The translations under genes and the position numbers were made by a program. Shown piece after piece: positions 38,585 to 46,828 of a DNA stretch of 64,000 nt. Origin of the DNA: Nonomuraea typhae (lineage in GTDB: Bacteria > Actinomycetota > Actinomycetes > Streptosporangiales > Streptosporangiaceae); the NCBI RefSeq assembly GCF_009760925.1, contig NZ_VRLV01000013.1, forward strand, positions 242,197-306,196, in the 5' to 3' direction. Position 1 is the stretch's first letter, and each line of letters opens with the position of its first letter. The notes below the pieces were generated by a model. The model was not told where the DNA came from. It searched no databases and saw only the letters and a program-made list of their open reading frames with translations.

Positions 38585-39322
38585 TTACCGCAAGTCTGCG
38601 GCGGAGTAGGCCGCCCGGAAGCTCGCCCGGACGAGAAGATTGTGACTGCAGGCGGCCTTGGCCTGGTCGAAGCTCCCCGCGCAGGTCACCAGCCACAACC
38701 ACCGCTCCCGGGTCCGCCCGTAGACCTGACCGGCGGGGAAGCGCTGCTTCGCCACCCGCGACAGCCGTTCCACCGCGAACACCGCCACCGTCCCGTCGCC
38801 GCGCGCCACCCCCACGACGTCGCCTTTCTGCAGTTCCCCCAGCCTGCCGAAGACGGCGGGCCCGGTCCGCGTGTCCAACTGCCCGGCGATCACCGCCGAT
38901 CCACGCTCGCCCGGTGTGACCCCGCCGCCGTACCATCCCGCCACATTCGCGTGCTCCTGCGGTGGTACGGCCGGCGTCCCGTCCGTCCCGGTCCCGAGCA
39001 CCACCAGCGGCGCGCTCACCCGGAGACGGGGGATCAGCACGCGGGTCGGCTCAGCCCTGGCCAGCTCCCCTGCGAGCGGTCTCGGCCACTTTGACGGCGC
39101 ATCTCCGCCAGGCGGCGGCTTCCCGCCAGGAACGGGTCCCAGCGCCGGGGCCTCCAGGGGCAACCCGAGACCCGGCGCCTCCACGGGCAGCCGGAACATC
39201 TCATCCGGCTGGGCCGTACAGGAGGTGAGGACCACCACGGCGGCGATCACGTGCCCGCCCAGCGCCGACAGCCGCCGACACGCGGCGCCGGACGGGCACG
39301 GGTCCCTAGGGCGCGGCATCAC
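38585..39322 (-). CDS. Sortase-F-like lipoprotein lacking the catalytic His
   Basis: The 245-residue protein has an N-terminal hydrophobic segment ending in a lipobox (VVLTSC, Cys35), a Pro/Gly linker (about 40-85) and a class F sortase barrel. The nucleophile is kept (Cys214, LVTCAGSFD), but the segment that normally reads AGHxD is AGQLD, with Gln148 at the catalytic His place. The C-terminal DN strand is also altered (CSHNLLVRAS). It may be inactive or work differently. GTG 39322 and ATG 39319 are alternative starts. It overlaps the upstream surface-protein gene by 17 bases. Confidence 0.8.
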   Translation of the reverse strand: MMPRPRDPCPSGAACRRLSALGGHVIAAVVVLTSCTAQPDEMFRLPVEAPGLGLPLEAPALGPVPGGKPPPGGDAPSKWPRPLAGELARAEPTRVLIPRLRVSAPLVVLGTGTDGTPAVPPQEHANVAGWYGGGVTPGERGSAVIAGQLDTRTGPAVFGRLGELQKGDVVGVARGDGTVAVFAVERLSRVAKQRFPAGQVYGRTRERWLWLVTCAGSFDQAKAACSHNLLVRASFRAAYSAADLR

Positions 39323-39908
39323 GCGAGCCGCGCCTGCGCCTCCACACGGCCAGGGCGCACGCCCCAGCCGCCGCCAGAAGCACGCTCAGGGCGCCGGCCA
39401 GCCAGACCGCCCGGGCCGCCATGCCCGGCTGCCCACCGCCGATCTCAGCCACGCCGATCCCGGCCACGTCGATCTCAGCCGCCTCAGCCCCAGCTGCCCC
39501 AGCCCCAGCCGCCTCGGCCCCAGCCGCGTCGAGCAGCGCGAGGCTGCCGCCTGTGCCGGGCCCCTGGCCCGGATGCCCCGGGCGCACGGTCAGGTAGGCG
39601 CGCGCCAGCCGGTCGGTGCATTGCACGGTCACCTCGTGCGCCGAGGAGATCGCCTCGTCGTGCACCGCCACGCTGCCCGCCCAGCCTCCCGGGCCGCCGT
39701 TGCGCGCCAGCCGTACGTGCCGGCCCGCGAAGGCCATCGACGAGGCGACGACACTGCCGCCGGCGGTTGTCTGGCACTCGTGCACGTAGACGTCGACCCG
39801 GTCACCGGGCTGGGCGCTGGACGGGTACACGGTCACCCGCGGCTCGCCCGCGGATGCCGCAGTAGTGCAGAACATGGTCACCAGCACACCGAGCAGGACA
39901 CGTCTCAT
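39306..39908 (-). CDS. Exported surface protein paired with the sortase-like gene
   Basis: The 200-residue protein has a signal peptide (about 1-20, cleavage near ASA-GEP) and a beta-rich domain with two Cys (VHECQ, TVQCTD). A Gly/Ala-rich linker leads to a C-terminal helix (about 168-190) and the tail WRRRRGSRDAAP. Layout and the spacing of Pro, Gly, Cys and Val-x-Val motifs match the 10126-10794 product. There is no LPXTG. ATG 39908 directly precedes the signal peptide; longer readings are possible but less apt. Confidence 0.75.
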   Translation of the reverse strand: MRRVLLGVLVTMFCTTAASAGEPRVTVYPSSAQPGDRVDVYVHECQTTAGGSVVASSMAFAGRHVRLARNGGPGGWAGSVAVHDEAISSAHEVTVQCTDRLARAYLTVRPGHPGQGPGTGGSLALLDAAGAEAAGAGAAGAEAAEIDVAGIGVAEIGGGQPGMAARAVWLAGALSVLLAAAGACALAVWRRRRGSRDAAP

Positions 39909-40024
39909 CTGTCCCCCTAAAGCATCGGTTGGCCGGTCAAAGATCATCTACCCCTCGTGATCTCCGCCAACTATCACCAGCAGTAAAGAGTGCGTCTTTT
40001 GCCCTTCGCTCCGGATATAGGGCA

Positions 40025-40057
40025 AAGCCCGTCGGTGACCAGGTCACCGACGGGCTT
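40025..40057 (-). terminator. Strong terminator after the small secreted protein
   Basis: AAGCCCGTCGGTGACC and its complement are separated by a single A, a near-perfect 33-base palindrome 17 bases after the stop at 40074. Confidence 0.8.
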
Positions 40058-40073
40058 CACGGAGAGGGACGTT

Positions 40074-40475
40074 CTAGTAGATGCGGTGCTTACCACCGCA
40101 GTACGCCTTCGCGTGGCCGCCCCAGCAGGTGTAGGTGTAGATCTTCTTGATCCCCTTGTCCTTCCAGGTGTTGCCGCCGAAGCCGTCCCACTTGCGGTAG
40201 AAGCTGTGCCACTTACCGCTCTTGTAGTAGTCGAACCAGACGTAGCCGTACTTCTTGTCGCCCTTGAACTTCTCCTTGCCCGACCACGAGGTGTAGACGT
40301 AGCCGCCGCGCTTGAAGGTGCTGCCCTTCGCGTAGGCCTTGCCGTTGCTGGAGAAGTACGGGCCCCAGGAGCCGGCCGAGGTAGCCGTCTCGGTTGCCGC
40401 CTGGGCGGCGGGGGCGAAGGCGAGACCGGTCGCGACGGAACCGGCGAGAGCTGCTGCTACGAGAAACTTACGCAT
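40074..40475 (-). CDS. Small secreted protein
   Basis: The 133-residue protein has a clean signal peptide (MRKFLVAAALAGSVATGLAF, cleavage after AQA about residue 26). The mature part of about 106 residues is rich in Tyr, Trp, Lys and Gly (SWGPYFSSNGKAYAKG, YGYVWFDYYKSGKWH) with two Cys near the end (YTCWGG, AYCGG), likely a disulphide. No family recognised; an extracellular beta-sheet protein is likely. It has its own spacer and terminator, so it is probably monocistronic. Confidence 0.82.
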   Translation of the reverse strand: MRKFLVAAALAGSVATGLAFAPAAQAATETATSAGSWGPYFSSNGKAYAKGSTFKRGGYVYTSWSGKEKFKGDKKYGYVWFDYYKSGKWHSFYRKWDGFGGNTWKDKGIKKIYTYTCWGGHAKAYCGGKHRIY

Positions 40476-40572
40476 CTGTCTTCCTCCGGGAGTTCTGGCC
40501 GGCTGTCGCCGACACGCTCACGGTAGGAAGCGGCGTTCTTACGTTCTGCGCAGGAATGCACAGTCCGTACTT

Positions 40573-41001
40573 TTACGTACGGCGGGGCCCAGACCCGAAG
40601 ATCGTGCTCATCAGCAGGATGACGCCCCACGGCCCCATCACCCACAGCGGCCAGGGGTAGACGAGGTCGCCGGAGGTCACGCTCACGATCAGCCAGATCA
40701 CCCAGTTGATGCCGCTGGCCGCCGCCCACGCGCCCCAGGCCGCTCGCATGCCCGGGTGCATCCCGGCGCGCTCGGCGGGCGCCGGGCCGACCGCCTTGGC
40801 CGGGCGTGCCCTCAGATCCACGTCGGGCAGGTCCGCGGTGAGCCTGGCCAGCTCGCCATAGGTCTTGCTCTTGTAGAGCTGCTCCAGCCGCTCGTTGAAC
40901 TCGTCCATGGTGATGCGGCCCTGCGCCGTGTGCTCGCGCAGGACGGCGGCCACCCGATCGCGGTCGACGTCCGAGGCTCGCATCTCAGGGCTGTTCGCCA
41001 T
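40573..41001 (-). CDS. DUF1707 domain membrane protein
   Basis: The 142-residue protein begins MANSPEMRASDVDRDRVAAVLREHTAQGRITMDEFNERLE (shown in part in this reading), the DUF1707/SHOCT-like cytoplasmic domain (about 7-60). Two helices follow (about 88-108 and 113-133). Such proteins are common in actinobacteria and of unknown function. I chose ATG 41001; a TTG three codons earlier is possible. A CCGTAC/GTACGG hairpin (40565-40582) covers the stop. Confidence 0.82.
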   Translation of the reverse strand: MANSPEMRASDVDRDRVAAVLREHTAQGRITMDEFNERLEQLYKSKTYGELARLTADLPDVDLRARPAKAVGPAPAERAGMHPGMRAAWGAWAAASGINWVIWLIVSVTSGDLVYPWPLWVMGPWGVILLMSTIFGSGPRRT

Positions 41002-41017
41002 CACCCTCAACTCCCGC

Positions 41018-41824
41018 CTAGTTCAGCTGCGCCAGGCGCTCTTTGCCCCCATCGAGGGCAGTTAGCACCCAAGGACCATTATGTGTCACGGCGACGCTGT
41101 GCTCGAAGTGCGCCGACGGCTTACCGTCGATCGTCACCACGGTCCACTCGTCGGCCAGCACCCGGGTCCGCGCCCCGCCCAGGTTGACCATGGGCTCGAT
41201 CGCCAGGCACATGCCCTCTTCCAGCATCGGCCCGCGGCCCGGCTTGCCGTGATTGGCGATCCACGGGTCCATGTGCATCTCGGTGCCGATGCCGTGCCCG
41301 CCGTACTCCTGAGGGATGCCGTACCGCCCCTGGGACTTGACGTACTTCTCCACCTGGTGACCGATGTCGGACAGGTTCGCGCCCACCTTCAGGGCGGCGA
41401 TGCCCCGCCACATCGACTCCTCGGTCACCCGCATGAGCTCGATCAGCTCCGGCGCCACCTCACCGACCGGGACCGTCACCGCCGAGTCGCCGTGCCAGCC
41501 GTCCAGGATCGCGCCGCAGTCGATCGAGATGATGTCGCCCTCGCGCAGCTTGCGGGCGGCCGTCGGGATGCCGTGCACGACCTCGTCGTTGACCGAGGCG
41601 CAGATCGTCGCCGGGAAGCCCTGGTAGCCCTTGAACGACGGGATGGCGCCCTCGCCCCTGATCGCCTTCTCCGCGATGCCGTCGAGGTCCAGCGGCGTCA
41701 TGCCGGGCTCCACGGAGCGCTTCAGCAGGTCGAGCGTACGCCCGACCACCAGACCGGCCGCGCGCATCTTCTCGAGCTGCTTGGGCGATTTGATCTGGAT
41801 TCCATGCCTGTTCTTCTTGAACAC
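41018..41824 (-). CDS. map: Methionine aminopeptidase type I
   Basis: Map removes the initiator Met. The 268-residue enzyme has the metal ligands in SIDCGAILDGWHGDSAVT (two Asp), GHGIGTEMH (His), and IEPMVNLG and FEHSVAVT (Glu residues). GTG at 41824, preceded by GGGGGGTG, gives MFKKNRHGIQIKSPKQLEKMR, matching relatives; the frame is open further up without similarity. It follows adk as in other bacteria. Confidence 0.95.
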   Translation of the reverse strand: MFKKNRHGIQIKSPKQLEKMRAAGLVVGRTLDLLKRSVEPGMTPLDLDGIAEKAIRGEGAIPSFKGYQGFPATICASVNDEVVHGIPTAARKLREGDIISIDCGAILDGWHGDSAVTVPVGEVAPELIELMRVTEESMWRGIAALKVGANLSDIGHQVEKYVKSQGRYGIPQEYGGHGIGTEMHMDPWIANHGKPGRGPMLEEGMCLAIEPMVNLGGARTRVLADEWTVVTIDGKPSAHFEHSVAVTHNGPWVLTALDGGKERLAQLN

Positions 41825-41887
41825 GTGTGGCACCCCCCAGGGTGTTTCAACGGGCGGACGCGGGAGGTCAATTCCCCAACAATAGCC

Positions 41888-41919
41888 GCGAGGTGGCACG
41901 GAATCCCGCGCCACCTCGC
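41888..41919 (-). terminator. Hairpin between adk and map
   Basis: GCGAGGTGGC and GCCACCTCGC form a perfect 10-bp stem with a 12-base loop, 12 bases after the adk stop. It could reduce read-through into map. Confidence 0.6.
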
Positions 41920-41931
41920 ATACCTAGTCTG

Positions 41932-42582
41932 CTATCCCATGAAGGGGCGAATGGCCTCCATGGCGCGCTGCGTGACCTCTTCCACGGGCCCGGTGGCATC
42001 CACCCCCACCAGAATGTCCTCTTCGACGTAGAAGGACACCAGCGGAGCCGTCTGCTCCTGGTAGACCTCCAGGCGGTGCCGTACGGTCTCTTCCTTGTCG
42101 TCGTCACGCTGGAAGAGCCGGCCGCCACACGCGTCGCAGATGTCATCCTTCTTGTCGTCGAACTCGACATGCCAGATGCGGCCGCACTGGCTGCACGTGC
42201 GCCGACCGGCCAGCCGGCGCACCACCTCCTCGTCGTCGACCACGAGCTCCAGCACCAGGTCGAGTGCCTGTCCCCAGTCCTTGAGCATGTCGCGCAGCAC
42301 CTCGGCCTGCGACACGTTCCTGGGGAAGCCGTCGAGCAGGAAGCCGTCCTGCGCGTCGTCCTCGGCGAGCCGGTCACGGACCATCGCGATCGTGACCTCG
42401 TCAGGAACGAGGTCGCCGCGATCCATATAGGTCTTGGCGAGTTTGCCGAGTTCCGTGCCGCCCGAAACGTTGGCACGGAAGATGTCACCTGTCGAAATCT
42501 TCGGGATTGACAGGTTTGATGCGATGTACTGGGCCTGTGTCCCCTTACCCGCTCCGGGGGGCCCGACCAGAACCAGCCTCAC
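41932..42582 (-). CDS. adk: Adenylate kinase
   Basis: The 216-residue enzyme has the P-loop GPPGAGKGT (8-16), the LLDGFPRN block and a zinc-type LID domain with CSQCG and CDACGG (about 128-155). It interconverts ATP+AMP and ADP. GTG at 42582 shares one base with the secY stop (TAGTG), so translation is coupled. Confidence 0.96.
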   Translation of the reverse strand: MRLVLVGPPGAGKGTQAQYIASNLSIPKISTGDIFRANVSGGTELGKLAKTYMDRGDLVPDEVTIAMVRDRLAEDDAQDGFLLDGFPRNVSQAEVLRDMLKDWGQALDLVLELVVDDEEVVRRLAGRRTCSQCGRIWHVEFDDKKDDICDACGGRLFQRDDDKEETVRHRLEVYQEQTAPLVSFYVEEDILVGVDATGPVEEVTQRAMEAIRPFMG

Positions 42583-43892
42583 TAGCGCAGGAAACCTTCG
42601 TAGTTGCGCTGCTGAAGCTGGCTTTCGATCTGCTTCACCGTGTCCAGGCCGACACCAACCATGATCAGAATGCTCGTCCCTCCGAACGGGAAGTTCTGGC
42701 TCGCGCCGGCGATGGCCAGCGCGACGATCGGGACCATGGAGATCAGACCCAGGTAGAGCGCGCCGGGCGCGGTGAGCCGGGTAAGCACGAAGTTGAGGTA
42801 CTCGGCCGTCGGCCGTCCCGGACGGATGCCCGGAATGAACCCACCGTACTTCTTCATGTTGTCGGCGACTTCAGCGGGGTTGAAGGTGATCGACACATAG
42901 AAGTAGGTGAAGAACACGATCAACAGGAAGAACGTGATCATGTAGATCGGCGTGTCGCCGGTGACCAGGTTCTGCGAGATCCACTGCACGACCGCGTTGG
43001 GGTTCTCGGCGTTGGCGAACAACGAGGTGAACAGCTGCGGCAGGTAGAGCAGGGAGGACGCGAAGATGACCGGGATGATGCCCGCCTGGTTCACCTTCAG
43101 CGGGATGTAGGTGGAAGTGCCGCCATACATCCGGCGCCCGACCATCCGCTTGGCGTACTGCACGGGGATGCGGCGCTGAGCCTGCTCGACGAAGACCACC
43201 GCGGCGATCATGAAGACACCGACCACCAGAACGGCGGCGAAGGTGAACTTGTTCGCCTGGAAGATGTTGGCCAGCTCGGACGGGAAGACCGCGACGACCT
43301 GCGTGAAGATCAGGATGGACATGCCGTTGCCGACACCGCGGTCCGTGATCAGCTCGCCGAGCCACATGATCACCGAGGTGCCCGCGGTCATGATGATGAC
43401 CATCGTGACGATCCCGAAAATGTCATTCGGGTTGAGCAGAATCTCCTGCTGGCACTGCGGGAACAGCTGGCCGGTGCGGGCCAGGGCGATGAAGGCGGTC
43501 GACTGCAGAATGCCAAGACCGATCGTCAGATAACGCGTGTACTGCGTAATCTTGGTCTGGCCCGCCTGGCCCTCCTTCTTGAGGGCCTCTAGTCGGGGAA
43601 TCACGACGACGAGCAGCTGCAGAATAATGCTCGCGGTGATGTACGGCATGATGCCCAGCGCGAACACCGACAACTTCAGGAGGGCGCCGCCGCTGAACAG
43701 CTGCACCATTCCGTAGATGTTGCCGGCGGAGCTGTCTCGGGCCTGGTCGAGACAGGTCGCGAGATTCTGGACGTGGACTCCCGGGGTCGGAAGAACCGAG
43801 CCGAGTCGGAACAGCGCGATGATGCCCAGCGTGAAGAGCAACTTCTTGCGCAGGTCCGGCGTCCGGAACGCCCGGGTAAACGCGGTCAGCAC
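42582..43892 (-). CDS. secY: Preprotein translocase subunit SecY
   Basis: The 436-residue channel protein has ten membrane helices. Visible landmarks are FTLGIIALFRLGSVLPTPGV (helix 1), FSGGALLKLSVFALGIMPYITASIILQLL, the GNGMSILIF segment and the C-terminal loop PGIRPGRPTAEYL. GTG at 43892 follows AGGAGGGAC; an in-frame extension to 43964 does not align with SecY. It lies downstream of rplO in the spc cluster. Confidence 0.96.
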   Translation of the reverse strand: MLTAFTRAFRTPDLRKKLLFTLGIIALFRLGSVLPTPGVHVQNLATCLDQARDSSAGNIYGMVQLFSGGALLKLSVFALGIMPYITASIILQLLVVVIPRLEALKKEGQAGQTKITQYTRYLTIGLGILQSTAFIALARTGQLFPQCQQEILLNPNDIFGIVTMVIIMTAGTSVIMWLGELITDRGVGNGMSILIFTQVVAVFPSELANIFQANKFTFAAVLVVGVFMIAAVVFVEQAQRRIPVQYAKRMVGRRMYGGTSTYIPLKVNQAGIIPVIFASSLLYLPQLFTSLFANAENPNAVVQWISQNLVTGDTPIYMITFFLLIVFFTYFYVSITFNPAEVADNMKKYGGFIPGIRPGRPTAEYLNFVLTRLTAPGALYLGLISMVPIVALAIAGASQNFPFGGTSILIMVGVGLDTVKQIESQLQQRNYEGFLR

Positions 43893-44064
43893 GGTCCCTC
43901 CTGCGCGCCGTAAAGGCGGTATGAGTAAGCGATGGTGCGGGGATCTGCCATCTGAAGGTCTCAAGTCAAACGAGCCGGGCAGAAAGCCTGCCGTCTCGCG
44001 AACTCTAACGCACTACGGGCGTGAGGGCCCATTGTCGGAACCCCCACGCCTCGTCATAGCGGTG
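43893..44064. other. 172-bp gap between rplO and secY
   Basis: No gene is present. A weak hairpin follows rplO (GGCGTG/CACGCC, about 44028-44060, with inner GGG/CCC). The remainder is the likely secY leader; I see no clear promoter. Confidence 0.35.
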
Positions 44065-44520
44065 CTACAGCTCGGTAACGGTGCCGCCGGCGGCGGTGAT
44101 CTTCTCCTTCGCGGAGGCCGAGAAGGCGTGCGCCTCCACGTTCACCGCGACGGAGATCTCACCGGTGCCGAGGACCTTGACCGGCTGGTTCTTGCGGACC
44201 GCGCCCTTGGCGACCAGGTTCTCGACGGTGACAGCGCCACCCTCGGGGAACAGCTCGCCGAGCTTGTCCAGGTTGACGACCTGGTAGGTCGTCTTGAACA
44301 GCGCGTTGGAGAAGCCCTTCAGCTTCGGCAGACGGCGCTGCAGCGGCACCTGGCCACCCTCGAAACCGAGGTGGACCGTGGTACGGGCGTGCGTGCCCTT
44401 GGTGCCGCGACCGGCGGTCTTGCCCTTGGACGCCTCGCCGCGACCCTTGCGGACCTTGGCCTTGTTGGCGCCGGGAGCCGGACGCAGGTCGTGAATCTTG
44501 AGCGGAGCCTTGTCAGTCAT
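44065..44520 (-). CDS. rplO: 50S ribosomal protein L15
   Basis: The 151-residue L15 contains IHDLRPAPGANKAKVRKGRGEASKGKTAGRGTKG (in part), the extended basic N-terminal tail that threads into 23S rRNA, and the core GGQVPLQRRLPKLKGF. It follows rpmD by 2 bases. Confidence 0.96.
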   Translation of the reverse strand: MTDKAPLKIHDLRPAPGANKAKVRKGRGEASKGKTAGRGTKGTHARTTVHLGFEGGQVPLQRRLPKLKGFSNALFKTTYQVVNLDKLGELFPEGGAVTVENLVAKGAVRKNQPVKVLGTGEISVAVNVEAHAFSASAKEKITAAGGTVTEL

Positions 44521-44522
44521 GA

Positions 44523-44705
44523 CTAGTCGACCTCTTCCACCTCGACGAGGTGCGTCACCACGGCGACCATCCCACGGATCTCGGGACGGTCCTCCTTGAC
44601 GACGACGTCGCCGATTCGCTTCAGGCCAAGCGAACGCAGCGAGTCACGCTGGTTCTGCTTGCCACCGATCTTCGAGCGAACCTGAGTGATCTTCAGGCGT
44701 GCCAT
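44523..44705 (-). CDS. rpmD: 50S ribosomal protein L30
   Basis: A 60-residue protein, MARLKITQVRSKIGGKQNQRDSL, with LGLKRIGDVVVKED and GMVAVVTHLVEVEEVD; typical L30. It lies between rpsE and rplO with 2-base gaps on both sides. Confidence 0.96.
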   Translation of the reverse strand: MARLKITQVRSKIGGKQNQRDSLRSLGLKRIGDVVVKEDRPEIRGMVAVVTHLVEVEEVD

Positions 44706-44707
44706 GA

Positions 44708-45340
44708 CTAGCTCACCGCCTTAGCCGCCGCAGCAGCCTCGGCGAGACCCTCGGCGCGCGCCTTGAGCATCGCCTTGGGAGCGACGTCCTCGATCGGCAG
44801 GCCACGACGGGCGGCGATCTCCTCGGGGCGGGAAAGGCCCTTCAGAGCGGCCACCGTGGCGTGCACGATGTTGATCGGGTTGTCCGAGCCGAGCGACTTG
44901 GACAGCACGTCGTGGATGCCGGCGCACTCCAGTACGGCGCGCACCGGGCCACCGGCGATGACACCGGTACCGGCCGAGGCCGGACGCAGGAAGACGACAC
45001 CGGCCGCCTCCTCACCCTGCACGGTGTGCGGGATGGTGCCCTGGATCCTCGGGACCTTGAAGAAGTGCTTCTTGGCCTCTTCGACGCCCTTGGCGATGGC
45101 CGCGGGGACTTCCTTGGCCTTGCCGTACCCGACGCCGACCAGGCCGTTGCCGTCACCGACGACAACCAGGGCGGTGAAGCTGAAGCGACGACCACCCTTC
45201 ACGACCTTGGCCACTCGGTTGATCTTCACTACGCGCTCGATGTACGAGACGCCCTTGTCGGCGGCGCCACCGCGGCGGTCGTCACGACGGTCCCGCCGCT
45301 CGCCACCGGTGCCGCCACCGCGACGCGGAGCTGCAGCCAT
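44708..45340 (-). CDS. rpsE: 30S ribosomal protein S5
   Basis: The 210-residue S5 has an Arg/Gly/Asp-rich N-terminal extension of about 30 residues, then YIERVVKINRVAKVVKGGRRFSFTALVVVGDGNG (in part) and the AKEVPAAIAKGVEEAKK block. The loop VVKGGRR is where spectinomycin-resistance changes occur in other species and looks wild type. The C-terminal ends in an Ala-rich helix. Confidence 0.96.
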   Translation of the reverse strand: MAAAPRRGGGTGGERRDRRDDRRGGAADKGVSYIERVVKINRVAKVVKGGRRFSFTALVVVGDGNGLVGVGYGKAKEVPAAIAKGVEEAKKHFFKVPRIQGTIPHTVQGEEAAGVVFLRPASAGTGVIAGGPVRAVLECAGIHDVLSKSLGSDNPINIVHATVAALKGLSRPEEIAARRGLPIEDVAPKAMLKARAEGLAEAAAAAKAVS

Positions 45341-45368
45341 CAGTGGTTCCTCTTCTCAGCTGTTGCCA

Positions 45369-45752
45369 TCAGAACTCGAGCCCGCCTTCGCGAGCGCTGT
45401 CCGCGAGAGCCGCGATACGGCCCGCGTACCGGTTGCCACCACGGTCGAAGACCACAGCGGTGATACCGGCGTCCTTGGCCCGCTGAGCGAGGAGCTCGCC
45501 GACCTTCTTCGCCTTCGCGGTCTTGTCGCCCTCGGCCGAACGCAGCGTGGCGTCCATGGTCGAGGCGCTGACCAGGGTGTGCCCCTTGGTGTCGTCCACG
45601 ATCTGGACGAACAGGTGCCTGGTCGAACGGTTGACGACCAGGCGCGGACGCTCGGTCGTGCCGAAGACCTTCTTGCGGACGCGGCCGTGCCGGCGGGCCC
45701 GCGAGAGCGTGCGGGCAGCGGTGTGCTTGCTGAACGCAGTCTTGCCAGCCAT
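45369..45752 (-). CDS. rplR: 50S ribosomal protein L18
   Basis: The 127-residue L18 shows RARRHGRVRKKVFGT, RPRLVVNRSTRHLFVQIVDD and VVFDRGGNRYAGRIAALADSAREGGLEF, the 5S rRNA-binding protein signatures. It lies 2 bases after rplF and 28 before rpsE. Confidence 0.96.
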   Translation of the reverse strand: MAGKTAFSKHTAARTLSRARRHGRVRKKVFGTTERPRLVVNRSTRHLFVQIVDDTKGHTLVSASTMDATLRSAEGDKTAKAKKVGELLAQRAKDAGITAVVFDRGGNRYAGRIAALADSAREGGLEF

Positions 45753-45754
45753 GC

Positions 45755-46297
45755 CTACTTACCAGCCTTTCCGACCTTGCGGCGGATCTGCTCGCCCTGG
45801 TAACGCACGCCCTTGCCCTTATACGGGTCGGGCTTGCGCAACTTGCGAATGTTGGCGGCGACCTCGCCGACCTTCTGCTTGTCGATGCCGTCCACGTGGA
45901 ACAGGGTCGGCTTCTCGACGCGGAAGGAGACACCCTCGGGGGCGTCGACGATCACCGGGTGGCTGAAGCCCAGAGAGAACTCCAGCTGCGACGGGCCCTT
46001 GGCCTGAACGCGGTAACCCACGCCGACGATCTCCAGGGTCTTCGAGTAGCCCTGCGTGACGCCCAGCACCATGTTGGCGATGAGCGTGCGAGACAGGCCG
46101 TGCAGCGCACGGACCTTGTTCTCGTCGTTGGGACGGGAGACGGCGATGGTGCCGTCCTCGGCGCGAGCCACGGAAATGGGCTCGGCGACCGTGTGAGAAA
46201 GCGTGCCCTTCGGGCCCTTGACCTGGACATCCTGGCCGGTGATCGTGATGTCTACGCCACTGGGCACAGGGATGGGCAGCCGTCCGATTCGCGACAT
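45755..46297 (-). CDS. rplF: 50S ribosomal protein L6
   Basis: The 180-residue L6 starts MSRIGRLPIPVPSGVDITI and ends with the conserved PDPYKGKGVRYQGEQIRRKVGKAGK. ATG at 46297 follows GGAGGAACA at a good distance; an upstream in-frame ATG adds 18 unrelated residues. It follows rpsH by 16 bases. Confidence 0.96.
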   Translation of the reverse strand: MSRIGRLPIPVPSGVDITITGQDVQVKGPKGTLSHTVAEPISVARAEDGTIAVSRPNDENKVRALHGLSRTLIANMVLGVTQGYSKTLEIVGVGYRVQAKGPSQLEFSLGFSHPVIVDAPEGVSFRVEKPTLFHVDGIDKQKVGEVAANIRKLRKPDPYKGKGVRYQGEQIRRKVGKAGK

Positions 46298-46313
46298 GCT
46301 GTGTTCCTCCCCT

Positions 46314-46712
46314 CTACCAGACGTAGGCGAGGACTTCGCCGCCCACGCCACGCTTGCCGGCCTGCTTGTCGGTCATGAGACCGCCGGACGTCGAGATGAT
46401 CGCGACGCCCAGCCCGCCCAGAACTCGAGGCAGGTTGTCCTTCTTCGCATATACACGCAGCCCGGGCTTGGACACCCGGCGCAGCCCCGCGAGCGAACGC
46501 TCACGGCTCGGCCCGAACTTGAGCTCCACCACGAGGTTCTTCCCAACCTTGGCGTCTTCGACGGTCCAGGACTGGATGTAACCCTCCTGCTGGAGGATCT
46601 CGGCGATGTGCGCCTTGATCTTGGAATACGGCATCGTCACGCTGTCGTGGTATGCCGAATTCGCGTTGCGCAGACGCGTCAACATGTCTGCGATCGGGTC
46701 GGTCATCGTCAT
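46314..46712 (-). CDS. rpsH: 30S ribosomal protein S8
   Basis: The 132-residue S8 starts MTMTDPIADMLTRLRNANSAYHDSV and ends VGGEVLAYVW with the STSGGLMTDKQA block; both are diagnostic. ATG at 46712 gives the usual actinobacterial length and follows GAGGAAGG. S8 is the classic autoregulator of spc operons. Confidence 0.96.
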   Translation of the reverse strand: MTMTDPIADMLTRLRNANSAYHDSVTMPYSKIKAHIAEILQQEGYIQSWTVEDAKVGKNLVVELKFGPSRERSLAGLRRVSKPGLRVYAKKDNLPRVLGGLGVAIISTSGGLMTDKQAGKRGVGGEVLAYVW

Positions 46713-46828
46713 GGCCAACGGCCTTCCTCGCCGCGGTTTCCAGTCAGCCAAGTAGCACTTTGCCGGTGGACCTTCGGCGCGGTCACGGACACCCCTGCCG
46801 GGGCACCCAAATGGATATTTCTAGATCT

